The notes under the pieces: generated by a model | The model's input: the letters and a program-made list of their open reading frames with translations, nothing else | Told to the model about the DNA's origin: nothing | The model's database searches: none | Part shown: positions 23,644 through 35,330 of the stretch, one piece after another | Layout of the letters: every line of letters begins with the position of its first letter | Numbering within the stretch: position 1 is the first letter of the stretch | Origin: Azolla caroliniana | Taxonomy: Eukaryota > Polypodiophyta | Assembly (NCBI GenBank): GCA_043228905.1 | Contig: JBHGNT010000007.1 | Span: 18,786,001 to 18,850,000 of the forward strand | Direction of reading: 5' to 3' | DNA length: 64,000 nucleotides | Translations under genes and position numbers: made by a program

Positions 23644-23901
23644 TACAAAAATACCCACAATGAGGTATATATACATCTCATGTGCAAAGGTGCACATGTG
23701 TGAGTAGAATATAGGTACAACGGTATAAGTCCTATATTAAATGAATATAGGAGTGGAGGATCTACAATGCATCCCACTCAAGTACAAAATCCTATTTAAG
23801 GCTTTAAGGTCAACACACTAACTAGATTCTATCTAGGTAGCTATACTACGTTACGTGTGTTGCCTAGCTAACGAAATATAGTTGAGTTTGATATCTCAAC
23901 A
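23644..23901 (-). mobile_element. 5' LTR of Copia-3 (truncated, minus strand)
   Basis: Matches the 3' LTR at 19903-20141 but ends at 23644 against MULE-derived sequence, so its internal-side end and the primer-binding site are missing. The outer end is TGTTGAGATATC read from 23901 on the minus strand. It carries a 20-bp insertion relative to the other copy (around 23665-23690). Confidence 0.88.
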
Positions 23902-23924
23902 TAATATAATATCATAAAGGGTAG

Positions 23925-24643
23925 AAAACTCATTCTAGAACTTCTCGACACATTCTAGAAAACTCAAGAGTGTTCCACGACCCATTGTATAATGAAGCCC
24001 CCTCACTTTTGTCGAACCATCCCAATTCAAAACCAGTCTAGAGTTCTCCAAGTAAGCTCTCTCTAGTATCTCTTTACCTTAATATATATATTTCATTACA
24101 TGGTTATTCTCTCTTTCTCTCTCTCTCTCTCTCTCTACTACTACTATCTCATATATTTCCTTCCATCATCATTCTCTCTTGCTCGCTCTATCCAGTAATA
24201 TCTCATTTGTTCCTTTCATCATCACAGTGACTCTTGCTCTCGTTCTTTCTATTATTATCTTGCCTCAGTTATGATAGTTTGAAGACTTAGGTTTACTAAT
24301 AGTAACACTTTGATTTACCCGACGTCATAGCCTATGAGGACAATTCACCGCTATATGTCCTAGACCACCATGATATAAGCAAAGACGAACTTCTCCATTT
24401 GAAGTGGCATAAAATCAAGGCTTTCCAATTCAGAGACAACAAGCATAAAATCTTGTTGGCTAACAATGGCCATAACTATATAACCCTTAGGAAGTGGTTA
24501 GGGAAAAGGGACTTCCGGTTCAAACTGTTAGAATTGAGGCAAGGTAACAATAGAAAGAGTGATGATGAAAGGGATAGAAGAGATAGTAATGGATAGTGTG
24601 AGTGAGAGAGAATGATGATGGAATGAAATATGTGAGATAGTAG

Positions 24644-24677
<34 letters not shown>

Positions 24678-24855
24678 AAAGGAAATATATTTTAAGATAA
24701 CAAGATACAAGAGAGAGCTTACTTGGAGGACTCAAGACTAGTGTTGAACTAGAATGTTCAACAAGAGTGAGGGGGCTTCATTATATAGTGGGGTGTGGAG
24801 CATTCTACGGTTTTCTAGAATGTTCTGGGAAGTTCTATGAAGTTCCAAGAAGTTT
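23925..24855. repeat. Large inverted repeat, ~330-bp arms
   Basis: The left arm (about 23925-24273) is the reverse complement of the right arm (about 24531-24855). Shared words are cattctagaaaac, aatgaagccccctcac, ctccaagtaagctctctct, ccatcatcattctctct and cctttcatcatcac. Each arm includes a CT/GA microsatellite (24113-24155 and 24648-24675). The 257-bp centre has a 78-codon open stretch (YEDNSPLYVLDHHDISKDE) that I cannot assign. This is either a foldback element or two LTRs in inverted orientation, the right one lying next to a Gypsy fragment. Confidence 0.75.
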
Positions 24856-24879
24856 AGAATGCTCTTTATTTCTTTTGTG

Positions 24880-26844
24880 GTTGGGCCTCACGGTTAAGAA
24901 AAAGCCGAACCATCATCAATCACCTTTGTTTCCATCCTTACTGTATGGTTGACCAAGGATGACGAGGTAGGTTGATTGATCCTGCACAAAGAAATTTTGC
25001 TTCGCCGACACATCTCCAATTGTTACCTTCACATTAGGGCATGCTTCGAATAGATCCTCTATAGTTTCTATGGCAGCTCTTATCTTCCTCCCATGATTCT
25101 TGTCAATCGGCTGAGACCTTCCTTGAGCGTAAAATTCTGACGACATCATGTTAATCTCGGATCCATGATCGATAAAAGCAATACATGGAATTTGTTGCTC
25201 CCCAATTTTTGCAGGCGTCTCCGTTGTTGCCCGAGCCCAATGGTCCCTTGTATAGTGACTTCTATCCCCTTCATGAACCCTAACATCATTTCTGTTTTTT
25301 ACACTTGCAACATTGATGGTGCCACCATACAAATCTTGGAGTGTTGTTGCACACCCTCCTGTAATTTCCTCCATCACCTGTCTCTTTCTTCTAATAATAT
25401 CTATGATAACTTCATGAAATTCATTCTTTGCTATACCCAACCCTTCTCTTAAAGTAAATTCTACCTTACTATTTAATATTCTTGTTTCTAGTGCCTATTT
25501 TATATCCGTCGTTGCTTATATGTCCGAAGCAAGCTTGAAAGATGGGCCTGACTTCCTTTTTACTATATTAGCTTCCTTCGACTTAGGAGCACCCTTTTCC
25601 ATCTCTCTTCTCTTTTGTTATCGTGTCTCATGTTTTTTTGCCAGATCAGCCTCCTCAACTCTCTTTCACTTCTCTTCCGCTAGTACCTCTTGTGCATTCA
25701 CTTGGGCAAATGCAGATAGTGTGTCTATTGGATCATTCCATCTAGTGAAGTTCCGTATTTCATCTCCTGCTCTTTTTAATTCATCCACTCGAACCTTCCC
25801 ATTTCTTGCATAATCCATCACATCTTCCCAAAAGCCAGATCCACCATATGAGTCTTCTACATGCAACCCTAACGTTACCATAGATTGTATCGCTTGAGTT
25901 GTTTCTCTCTCGGCATCTTCCATTAGCTTTTTCATCCCACCTCGCCCAAAGTTGAGTTGAAGTGGTTGTCAAGTCTCTGTCGATTGAATCTTATCATCTT
26001 GATAATATATTTTATCATGATTAAGAGCATCCCTATGTTCTTGACAATCTTTCTTTTGATGGTCGATACAGTCACACCACATACACCTTCAAACCATTCC
26101 ACCTCCTTGCCTTGACGAAGTTGAGCTTTGTCTCGATTCCAGCTTTGTCACTTTAATCGACAAGTCTTTCATGCCTTTCACCAATTTATGCAAGAGTGAC
26201 TCTTCTACATTCTTTTCCCCCAAGTCGTTCCTCGTTTCGTCTCCCTTCCTCTCAGGCAGCTCCATAAACCATAACTTTCTTTTACAGAAATGGGAGCACA
26301 CTCTTTTCACCTCTTCCCAGTCTTCGGTAAGTCCACTCGGACTATTCTGATATTCCAGAAGCATTCCCAAGTCCGTCCTGTCTTTAATATTAGTGACTTG
26401 TAGAAATAATATTATTTTATCTAGCATTATTATATTTCTATCCCTAACATTTAATTTCTTAAATCTTTCTGAAAATTCTTTTAACACTTCCAAAACACTT
26501 AAATATTTATTAGACTCTACCCAATCCATGAAAGCTCGCCTTGTCATCCTTGACATATCGTTGGGGTTGTATTTATTCAATAATACTCTTTCGAAAGTCG
26601 CCCATGTCTGATGCTCTCTCTGTAGCTCCTGGATCCTTTCTTGTAGCCCAATTGCAGTGACTCGACTAAAGCTATTAATTTTTCCAACTTCGTCCACACC
26701 TCGTTTAAGCATTTCCTCGTTGTAAATCTTCAGAAATCTTGTTAAATTCATACCTTCGAAGATCCCTACTGGTGCAAGAATATTGTCGACGGCTTTATCG
26801 ATGCTTGCCATCATTCGTTCCATCATCATACACATAAGCTTCAT
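24880..26844 (-). mobile_element. Gypsy (Ty3) gag and protease fragment
   Basis: On the minus strand, a gag of 251 residues (26089-26844; FLKIYNEEMLKRGVDE, WATFERVLLNKYNPNDMSR) is followed by broken linker frames at 25666-25972. A protease-region frame then runs from about 25440 to 24916. The IDHGSEINMMS motif and the FFVQDQSTYLVILGQPY segment are typical of a plant Ty3/gypsy aspartic protease. The frame then breaks and the sequence ends about 40 codons later (LTVRPNHKRNK). RT, RNase H and integrase are missing. Direction and domain order are clear; the element is dead. Confidence 0.85.
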
Positions 26845-27167
26845 TTGCTACATTTTTCCTTGTCACCGCCTTTACGTTGAGTTCACCAAATATGTTGGGG
26901 TAGTTGTGGTTCGTGCGGCGAAGTCGCAGGGACTAAGGTTAAAGGAAGTGGGTTATATATTTTATAAGGGTTCTGCGTTGATGTTAGAAAGATTAAGGAT
27001 AGGAAGACAAAGTAATATGTGTGATAGAGACAACTATAGATAAAAGATAGAGACAATGTATGATATAAGAAGCAAGAGTATATGATATGAACATGATTTA
27101 TATTAAGATTTATTTATTTTACCAACTTTACAATGCTTGATAACAAGATGAAACCTTTCTCTACCGA

Positions 27168-27232
27168 CTCTTGATTTGAACCCTCGACTTCAACTCCAAG
27201 AGACAAGACACTTCCCCGAATGAGCTAGCTTC
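27168..27232 (-). mobile_element. tRNA-derived SINE-like head (minus)
   Basis: On the minus strand, box A-like tagctcattcgggg (27213-27226) and box B gtcgaggggttc-like gtcgagggttcaaatc (27173-27188) lie about 40 bp apart. The box B is a nearly perfect consensus. The following AT-rich sequence may be the SINE body and tail. Confidence 0.6.
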
Positions 27233-27478
27233 TTTGCTTGATAAATTATTTGATTTCTTAATTTCTCTTGATCCCTCCTCCTTTTCCTTCCACTCTTTTT
27301 ATAGGTGCCCCCATGCATACAATGCATGTGAGGGTACAAGGCATGCATGATCGCCATTTGGCGTACATGCATTACATGTGATGCATGCTAGACATCTCAC
27401 TCATTTGAGCTCTCATGCATGAAAATAGATATTAGATAAGTAGAATGATGGAAAGATAATTCCAAAAAACAAATAATC

Positions 27479-27533
27479 TAGCCTAGTTGTATGTACTTTG
27501 TAATTGGTAGATAATGTTGAGGGTTCGAGTCTC
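27479..27533 (+). mobile_element. tRNA-derived SINE-like head (plus), cut by a solo LTR
   Basis: tagcctagttg (27479-27489) and gggttcgagtctc (27521-27533) form a box A/box B pair. The sequence after box B is interrupted at 27552 by a solo Copia LTR, so any tail is separated or lost. Confidence 0.55.
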
Positions 27534-27551
27534 TTATATTTTACTCAATAC

Positions 27552-28182
27552 TGACAGGAATTCACGCTCCCCTTATCGCAACGCTCGACCACAACCGAGC
27601 TTAGAATCATACACAGAAAAAACGATGAAAGAATGCATGACACGAAGAAGAGAAGAGTACGCAGGATGTTTATGTGGAAAACCCAAACTAAGGGGAAAAC
27701 CACGGTAGCCCACAGGCTGCAAACTATCACTATGTTAGAATGTACAACAGTGAGTTCACGGAGGCAACGACCTCGTGCTCACGATCTTCGCCACAGGCGG
27801 CGGTTACAACAGAGGCAACAACCTCTTTCTCTCTCTATACACAGTTACGCACTCTCTCTCTCCTTGCACAAACAAGAATAACAACAACTCTACGTCATCC
27901 CAATAAGTTTGCCCTAAGTCATATTTATACTAATATGACTTTTCGGCTATTTACAAATATAGCCTCGATGGACTCTCAGAAACATATTTACGAATATGTC
28001 TCTTCATCTGGTGAGCACTCCTCACCGGTTCGGCACCACCTAGCTCTCTGTAGTCGGGTACTCCTCATCCGGTTCTCACCGGGTCTGCACCATCCGGCTC
28101 TCCGGAGCCGGGTACTCCTCATCTGGTTTCCCATCAACACTGTTCTTCTCCCTTCCCATCCGGAGGGACCTCTCTCCCAACA
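27552..28182 (-). mobile_element. Solo Copia LTR with near-matching target duplications
   Basis: A 631-bp unit begins TG (27552) and ends CA (28182), with no internal element on either side. Read on the minus strand, TGTTGGGAGAGAGGTCCC matches the start of the Copia-1 LTR at 2290, as does its first ~267 bp. Flanking 5-mers are aatac (27547-27551) and aatgc (28183-28187), differing at one base, as expected for an aged target-site duplication. This is the classic product of unequal recombination between two LTRs. Confidence 0.85.
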
Positions 28183-28254
28183 AATGCAATATTTAAGTTT
28201 ACTTTTATATCGTGAAGCACATCTCTCACAACACCACCCAGGTTAAACACGAAT

Positions 28255-29465
28255 TTGGGGTATTGTTTTGGCAGTTAAGGCCGATAAAGACTGCTTAATC
28301 GGGACAAAGGTAGTAATCGAGACGGATTGCCTACCGATTCTTGGTATGGTTTTTGGATGCGCGACTCCGGATTTGACGATGCTCAGGTGAATCGCATACA
28401 TCAAGTCCCTGAATCCAAAGATACAACACATCTCCGAAAAAGACAACGCCATGGCCAATATGCTTTCGAGAGCACAATTCGAGAATGAGGACAACATGGT
28501 ATTGAAAGACGAAGAAGTCAGTGTGGACTTCTTCAAGTCAGCTCGAACATCGGCGAACAGACGAAGCACTCCGACCCTGAACGAGTTCGATGAGAACGAC
28601 TATGACGGGGAGTGGCAGTATGATGGCACCAGACGCAACATGGACAAAGGACGAGGTGAGCCAGATCCAGAAGAAGGTTTACCGATTCTTCTTCCGGAAT
28701 GGTAAGATCTAGAGGCACCCGAAGAAGCGGACTAGTACACCACTCCAGGTGGTAACGAAGGAGAGCGAACAATCAATACTCGTGTCAGAATTCCACGAGA
28801 GCCCTTGGTCCGGGCACCGGGGAACGTGGGCCACGTTCGAGAAATTGAAAGAGAGGTACTGATGGCTGAGAATGTATTAGGATGTGCACCGTTTCGTGAC
28901 AACATGCGAGAGTTGTCAGATGCACTCTGAGATTCGGCACAAAGACAAGCTGCACCCAACCTACCCGCCGGCCATTCCCTTCAAATGGATGGTCGACCTG
29001 GTGATGATGTCAATAGGGGTGGGGCAGATGAGGTACCTGGTGCTCATGAGAGAAGACCTAATGAACCAGGTGGAAGGCCGAGTGTTGATGAACAAGACGA
29101 CCACAGTCGTATGCTGGTTCCTGATCGAAGATGTGATTTGCCGGTATGATTGTGTGGGTAAGATCATGGCCAACCGAGGGGAGCTGAACGCGCAAGAAGC
29201 CGAGGAGTTGTTCAACCAACTAGGGGTCAAGTTGTCCCTCACAATTGCGTACAATCTGAAAGCCAACGGGAAGGTCGAAAGCGGGCACAGGCCGATTGTG
29301 AAAGCGATGGTGTGAGCATGCGATAGACCGGTTGCGGGGAAAAGGATCAAGGCGTTCAAGAAACGGTACGAAGCATATCCGGATCCGGAGATCGAAGACG
29401 AAGGCACAAACGAGGGCGATGAGTCAGATGAAGACCGGACCGGCGACAGATTCAAGGAGGAGTGA
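28255..29465 (+). mobile_element. Gypsy (Ty3) RNase H and integrase fragment
   Basis: RNase H C-terminal part (VIETDCLPILGMVFGC, IQHISEKDNAMANMLSR) with a stop near 28388, then an acidic linker ending in LPEW and a stop near 28704. The integrase part follows: zinc-binding C..C (TTCESCQMHSEIRHKDKLH), then core-like sequence (PFKWMVDLVMM, the position of the first catalytic Asp), IMANRGELNAQEAEELF and AYNLKANGKVESGHRPIVKAM. The third catalytic acid region is recognisable, but many conserved residues are altered. The chain ends near 29465. It lies directly right of the solo LTR. RT is missing. Confidence 0.82.
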
Positions 29466-29529
29466 AGTGTAAGTCAGAATCCCCACCTCTTCACTACATG
29501 GCACATGCCGGAGTATGTGCGGTTTGGTG

Positions 29530-30440
29530 GGGGTGGATGTCGTGAGGAATTCCGGCTAGGTGTCTTGAGGACGCGTGAACGGGGCGTGCATTGATGCACT
29601 CGAAATATCTTTTGTACAATCATGTGTAAATAAATTAGTGTTAGTTTAAGTATGGAGGAATACTAGGTAGGAGTGATTGGGTAGGTACTTTAAGGCCACA
29701 CGCATAGAGAATAATAATAATATCTAATGAAGGAAATCGAGGGAAATCTCTGCCCGAAAGCGAATGTCTTTATGGGTGATGTAACAGCCTCCCCTTGTTC
29801 TATAAAAGGGGAGGTTTGAGATTGTTTGAGGGATCCACGACTTGGAGGAGGAAGTGTTGTTGGATTGAGTGTTGAGCTCTCTCTCTGTCTCTCACTCTCC
29901 CTCTATCTCGTGCTCTGTACTGATTCGAGGAAGAAGGTGAAGCCTCTACTCGCGCATGAATCCCGTGAGCTCCCGACCAGAGATGCATCCTTCTACGTCC
30001 TTGTGCGTGTGCATCTCTCGAGAGCGCTTAGCTCTGTTGCCGACCGTGCCTGGTTGTACTCTTTTCGACTCTATTAATCATTAGTGTTTCCTGAGTTTCT
30101 TCTGTGTTGGGTATTTCTACATTGTCCCTACTTGTTGCATGTTTGTTGCGCCCCGAGCTCGTGTACTTATTCCTGTTCGGTTTCTGTTGTGTGCGCATCC
30201 GAATGTGCGAGCCCAAGAGCTTACCGTTGTCTGGCATCCTGACTGGAACAATACACTTTTTCAAGCCCGTGCACTAACCGGTTGGGACCCGGAATCGTTC
30301 TGGATCGGATACACGTCCGGAAACCGATCCGACGGAGCTATCCGAACATAGACCCGAACCACCCTTCTCCCTTTACCAACTCCTTGATTCGAGACCCTTG
30401 TTGTCTCATCCCATCTCTACGCACCCACACGGAATACCAC
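29530..30440 (+). mobile_element. Probable 3' LTR region of the plus-strand Gypsy
   Basis: A purine-rich ggtgggggtgga just before tgtcgtgaggaattccg (about 29537) fits a polypurine tract and LTR start after the Gypsy integrase. Inside are a TATA-like ctataaaag (29800-29808) and a following CT-rich leader (ctctctctctgtctctcactctc). No second copy is in the window, so the right end is unknown; sequence of a different LTR starts at about 30444. Confidence 0.55.
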
Positions 30441-30443
30441 GAC

Positions 30444-30649
30444 AACGGTTGTTTTGTTTTGTTTTCCTTCTTTTTTTTCTTTACACACACACACACTAAA
30501 AAAACATTTACATTGGCCCTTTTCAAAAAGGGTAACTATAAAGAAAAAAGAAAAAAGAAACGTTATTTCTCTTTCACACATATTACTAATACTAGTAATA
30601 AATATTATTGAAAGAAAGAAAAATGAGACGGTGACCGGACACATCAACA
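30444..30649 (-). mobile_element. 3' LTR of Copia-5 (partial, minus strand)
   Basis: On the minus strand it starts TGTTGATGTGTCCGG at 30649 after a purine tract (gaaaggggagat). It matches 35331-35527 closely: tacactaaaaaaac-type core, cccttttcaaaaagggtaac, attactaatactagtaat. It stops at about 30444, where the Gypsy flank begins, so it is truncated. It contains a short perfect palindrome, ccctttt-caaaaaggg. Confidence 0.85.
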
Positions 30650-30689
30650 ATCTCCCCTTTCGGTCACACAAGGAGAATATTGCTTGTGT

Positions 30690-31700
30690 CTCAATTCATC
30701 TCCATGCCGGGAAGCTTGGCACATAGCTCAAGCTTCTCCCTTGGAACCACCTTTGTTAGCATGTCAACATTGTTGTCATTTGTATGAACTTTCTCTAGCT
30801 GTAACGTTTTCTCCTTAGTTGCCAATTGTAACCAATGATATCTTACATCGATGTGTTTTATTCGTGAATGATACATTGAGTTCTTGCTTAGGTCCATTGC
30901 ACTTTGACTATCACAAAAAACCACAAAAGTTAATTGAGATGTAGATTTCCTACCATCAAGATCCCCAACCATGTCTGCATCTGTAAAGCCTTCAAGAAGA
31001 GGTTTAGAACATCCAAAACAAATGCACAATTAGATGTACCTCTCAAATACCTTAGAATCCAAAGCATTTTTTTGCCAGTCTCAGTTGCCGCAATGTATTC
31101 GACTACCGTAGTGGACAAGGCAACACACTTTTGCAATTTGGACTACCAGGATATAACTCCCCCTGCAAAAGTAAATCAGAAACCAGATGTAGATTTCCTA
31201 CCCTCAAGATCCCCATCCATGTCTACATCTGTAAAGACTTCAAGAATTGTTTTAGAATCTCCAAAACAAATGCACAATTTAGATGTACCTCTCAAATACC
31301 TTGGAATCCATTTTACAGCATTCCAATGAGATTTACCAGGGCTAGAGAAATACCTACTCACTGTGCCAAATGCGTGTGCAATGTCTGGTTGTGTGCTAAC
31401 CATAGCATACATTAAGGATCCAACCGTCGAGGCATAGGGAATCAACAACATCTCATCTTTTTCCTCCTTGGTAACTAGACAACATTTCCCACTCAATTTA
31501 AAGTGAGTGACAAGAGGAGTACTTACTGGTTTCGCATGTTGCATGTTGAACCTCTCGAGGATTCTTTCTATGTACGTTTCTTGTGAAAGCCACAATTTCT
31601 TTGATTCTCTATCACAAGTTATTTGCATACCTAAATTGTGCTTAGCAGGCCTTAAATCTTTTATGTCAAAAGTCTTAGATAAGCTCCACCCCCCTCCCAA
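30690..31700 (-). mobile_element. Copia-5: RT end and RNase H with an internal duplication
   Basis: On the minus strand from 31700: RT (KTFDIKDLRPAKHNLGMQI, YASTVGSLMYAMVSTQPDIAHA), RNase H (KCVALSTTVVEYIAA), then an inserted second copy of the RYLRGTS...DGRKSTS segment (30940-31070 against 31179-31310), then VVFCDSQSAMDLSKNS, KHIDVRYHW and the end at 30691. The duplicated piece breaks the frame and replaces the stretch normally found after EAGKE. At 31700 the RT is cut off and unrelated sequence leading into a LINE begins. Confidence 0.88.
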
Positions 31701-31739
31701 GGGGGTTCGAATGTGAGAGGAGAGAGGGAGAGATGCATA

Positions 31740-34700
31740 GATAGATAGATAGATAGCTTATATTATCGTCTTCAAAGGTCAAATATGACTTATGAAACCA
31801 AAAATATTACATTTCACGTGATACGTGTGAAGGTGAGTAGCGACTCTCAATGTTCAAGAACTTTACCAATGAATGTTGCAATCGAGAGTGCACATCGTGG
31901 TTGTAAGAGAAATTCGTGCAAGGATTGGGCTGGATTGAAGAGATGTGGAAAGTATGGTCAAATATGATCAAAGGTAGAGCATTATATGAAAGTGTGACAC
32001 TCAGACTCTCGAACTTGTTTAGGGCAAAGTGTGCATAGTCGGCCACTTTCATCACTTGTGCGCCAATGCCCCGTCTCACATCTCAATGCGTGCGAGCTAA
32101 GTTGCATGGAAGCAATGGTTCGAATGACAGATATCGGGATGGGCTCTAACATGTATTGATGTGTACGGCTTCCCCGTTCCGCGAAGAATATGGTTTTGTA
32201 GTTAGGTGCAACATTTGTAGTTAGGAACACAAAATTTTGCTTTTATGCGTCTTTTGGATCTTTTTGCTTGCTTCCCATGCAATTCTAGGAAGTCGATGTG
32301 ACGGGCTTTTTTTAACCTTAAGCATGTATTCAACTTTCTAAGAAAATGTTTTTGGACATTTTCAAACTGTTTCCATGTAGATTTAGGGATGCTACCGCCC
32401 CATACTTCCACCCCATAGAGAAGAACCGGTGTAACCAAAGTGTCAAAAAGATATTTCTTGAGGACCCAACACTTAATATCTCCAAGATTGCATGTGTTCT
32501 CAAATGCATAATATGCTCGCTTACCCGCCTCTAAGCGGCATGTAGCACATTCATTCCATTTATGATTTGAAGGAACTTCACGGCCAAGATATTTGAAGCT
32601 TTCCACACATTCAAGTGGCTCATTGTTGTACATAATAAATGGTTTATCTCTTTTTTTACTCTTCACAAGCATAATCTTTGTTTTAGTTTAGAGCTATTGA
32701 CACTTAATCTAGTATGCATGCAAATTTTTTCCAATGCCTTCATAAGCTTTTGTGCATCTCCTGAATTATTTGCAAAAAGCACTACATCATCCGTATATGA
32801 CAAAAGCATAATCACAACATTCCCAATGGCAACTTCTTCAACACATTCTTCCTTTACAAACTTGGTAACCATTTCTTCTAATTCATCAATGCATAGACCA
32901 AATAATGTTGGTGAGAGTGGGCATCCTTGCTTAACACCAATAGTGTTATTGAAAAAAACTGAAAGACTATCTCTTATTCGCACACAACATATAACCTTCT
33001 CATATATTCGGGAAATTGCAAGCATATATTCACTTTGCACCTCAAGTTCTTCCATCCGCCTCCAAAGATGCTCACGAGGTACCATATCAAAAACTTTCTT
33101 GAAGTCTACAAAGCAACTATATAAACCTTTACCTCTAAGGCGACTTTCCTCCATTAATACTCGAAGAGTGACAAGATGATCAATGGGGCTATGGTGTTTT
33201 CGAAAATTAGCTTGTCCATAAGCTCTCTTACCATTTTTTTCTTCCCATACACTTATCTTTGATTCCATTATACATCCAAATAGTTTTGCCATTAATGAGC
33301 CAACCATGATGGTTCCATAGTTGTTTACATTATTTACATCTCCACCTTTATGTAAAGGTTTGATCCAATTTGTAGTCCAATCATATGGCATACCATGTTG
33401 CAATGCATCATTAAACATATCGCATATCCATATATGTGCTTCCTTTCCCCTCCATTTGAGCATTTAAGCTTTTATACATTGAAGATCGATTGCCTTTCGA
33501 GAGGCCAATTTCTTAAGTTCTATGCATATATCTTCAATTATAAAGAAGGGAAACATATGTGAAAGAGAACCATAACACATCATCTTTCCGGCAAGAGATA
33601 ACTCATATAAATTTTTACAATGCATAGACAAGTCATGAAGAGTTAAGTCACCATAACTCTCAACACATTTCCCCTTTAGATTTCCCAAAATTTAGCACAT
33701 GCATGTGCTTTCTCTTGCGTTTGGAGAAGTTGTTGAGTAACTTCCCATATTCATCTCTTTCTTTGAATAAGCCTTTTATAGTCATGCAAATGCTTTTGGT
33801 AATTTTCTTTATCCTTAACTACATCCAAAACCATAAGGCACTTTCGAGCTTCATGAAATTCTTTATCAAACCATTTTTTCTTACATTTCTTGGTGCATTT
33901 CCATGATGTGCGGTTGGTCGAAAAACATTTGTTTGTACAAGAGAGAATGTCATTCTTAAAAGCTTCCCATTTGCATTCTAGTGTGGCACCATGTTGTGTC
34001 TTTGTCATTTGTAACATATCCTCAACCATCTTGGAATACATGGGCGCTCGCTTAAGATTCATGCTCAAGTGCATTTGTTTACTATCTTCAATGACCTTCT
34101 CGCAATCAAACCTATGCATACATTTGAGATCAATACATAAATTCCTATGATTGGATTTCAGTGCCCATTCCCCCAATTAGAATTTATGTATGCATAGAAA
34201 TTAGAATCTTGATGAGGAATGTAACATCCAACGACAAAAGTGGGCAAATCATTAGGTGTTTCTATTTTGAGCCATATGTAGCATTTATGTTCATCATTTT
34301 TTACGATTGACGCATATTTCTCTATTTCCTTCTTAATCAAACATGCCACCCCTCCTTGTCCTCTTCTTTGTCTTATTTTTCTCCCATATCAAAGAGTGTA
34401 CATTATAGTTTCCTAAACCTTGAATCCTTTGAGTATTGTGCTCCCATGTTTCAACAAGAAGTGTGATATCCGAGTCATCGATGAACTCCTCTATGCCGAA
34501 TCCCACATTCCATGGGTATCCATTGCAATTCCAAAAACATAGTCATAAAAGACGTGGTTTAGTCTCATAGGTCACGTGTCCCTATTTGCCTACATTTCCA
34601 TCTTTAAGCACATCCTTAACCTTATTTTTCAATCTTTCTTCATATGCTTTATGACGGGCATTTTATTGTGAGATAGTACAATCTTCACTCACAAAGCATT

Positions 34701-34763
34701 GCGTACCTTTGAGGTATACCCAATTATTTTCGAGTATGATCCGTCGTTTTGTATCATCCGTCA
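31740..34763 (-). mobile_element. LINE (non-LTR retrotransposon), degenerate
   Basis: On the minus strand, starting near the ATG at 34763: an endonuclease-like start (FWNCNGYPWNVGFGIEEF, DSDITLLVETWE) reading through stops, a frame change at about 34345 (ACLIKKEIEKYA, VVGCYIPHQDSNFY), a linker at 33751-34176, then the RT (33463-32663: IKPLHKGGDVNNVNNYGTI, KRAYGQANFRKHHSPIDH, GVKQGCPLSPTLFGLCIDELE). The catalytic box is altered to YTDD. The C-terminal part (FKYLGREVPSNHKWNECA, TPVLLYGVEVWGGSIP) and a terminal Cys/His motif (CTLCPKQVRESECHTFI, about 32000) follow. It ends in a (ctat)n-type tail at about 31740-31760. No ORF1 is seen. Most likely 5'-truncated and inactive. Confidence 0.85.
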
Positions 34764-34836
34764 TTGAGAGTGAGAGAGAGAGAGAATTGAGACAAACACG
34801 GTTTGAGGGTAACTTCAATATATATTTTCCTTTTTG

Positions 34837-34850
34837 CCATGCCCCACGAG
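34837..34850. repeat. Short perfect palindrome
   Basis: ccccacgagtgggg forms a 6-bp stem around a 2-nt centre just upstream of the LINE start. No function can be assigned. Confidence 0.4.
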
Positions 34851-35330
34851 TGGGGTTTAAATAGCACAAGATGTGATCATTGCAAAAAGCCGAATGGATG
34901 TGGGTACACCTACTTACCCCACCTAACAAACACACATTCACATTTCATATTACACCTTACACACCACCTTCCACATTACACCTAACCCTCCCGTACATTA
35001 TCAACAAAGAGGATACAACACAAATACAAGCTCTACCTCTAGATACACTAGAGTAAAGTAAAGATATGTAGCAAAGATACTATTGACAAAAATGGGTACA
35101 ATAATCCAAAGAAATAATAGCCAACTCACAAACAGATGAGTGGAGAAAAGAGAATAAAATCCGGATGATAAAGCCCACAAGTCGAAGTAGTAAGAGTGTA
35201 GATCTCACGTTAAATAGTGGAGTTGAAAGGAAGAAGAGTTGAGCATCAAACATGTTGTTTTTCGTTCTCTCTTCTTCACTATGTCTCTCTCTTCTATCTC
35301 GTTTTCTTCTTCTTATACATCTCAAAACAA

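Noticed and set aside
24520-24735. Minus-strand frames with SLSLSLS repeats
   Set aside because: Translation of a (GA)n/(CT)n microsatellite within the inverted repeat.
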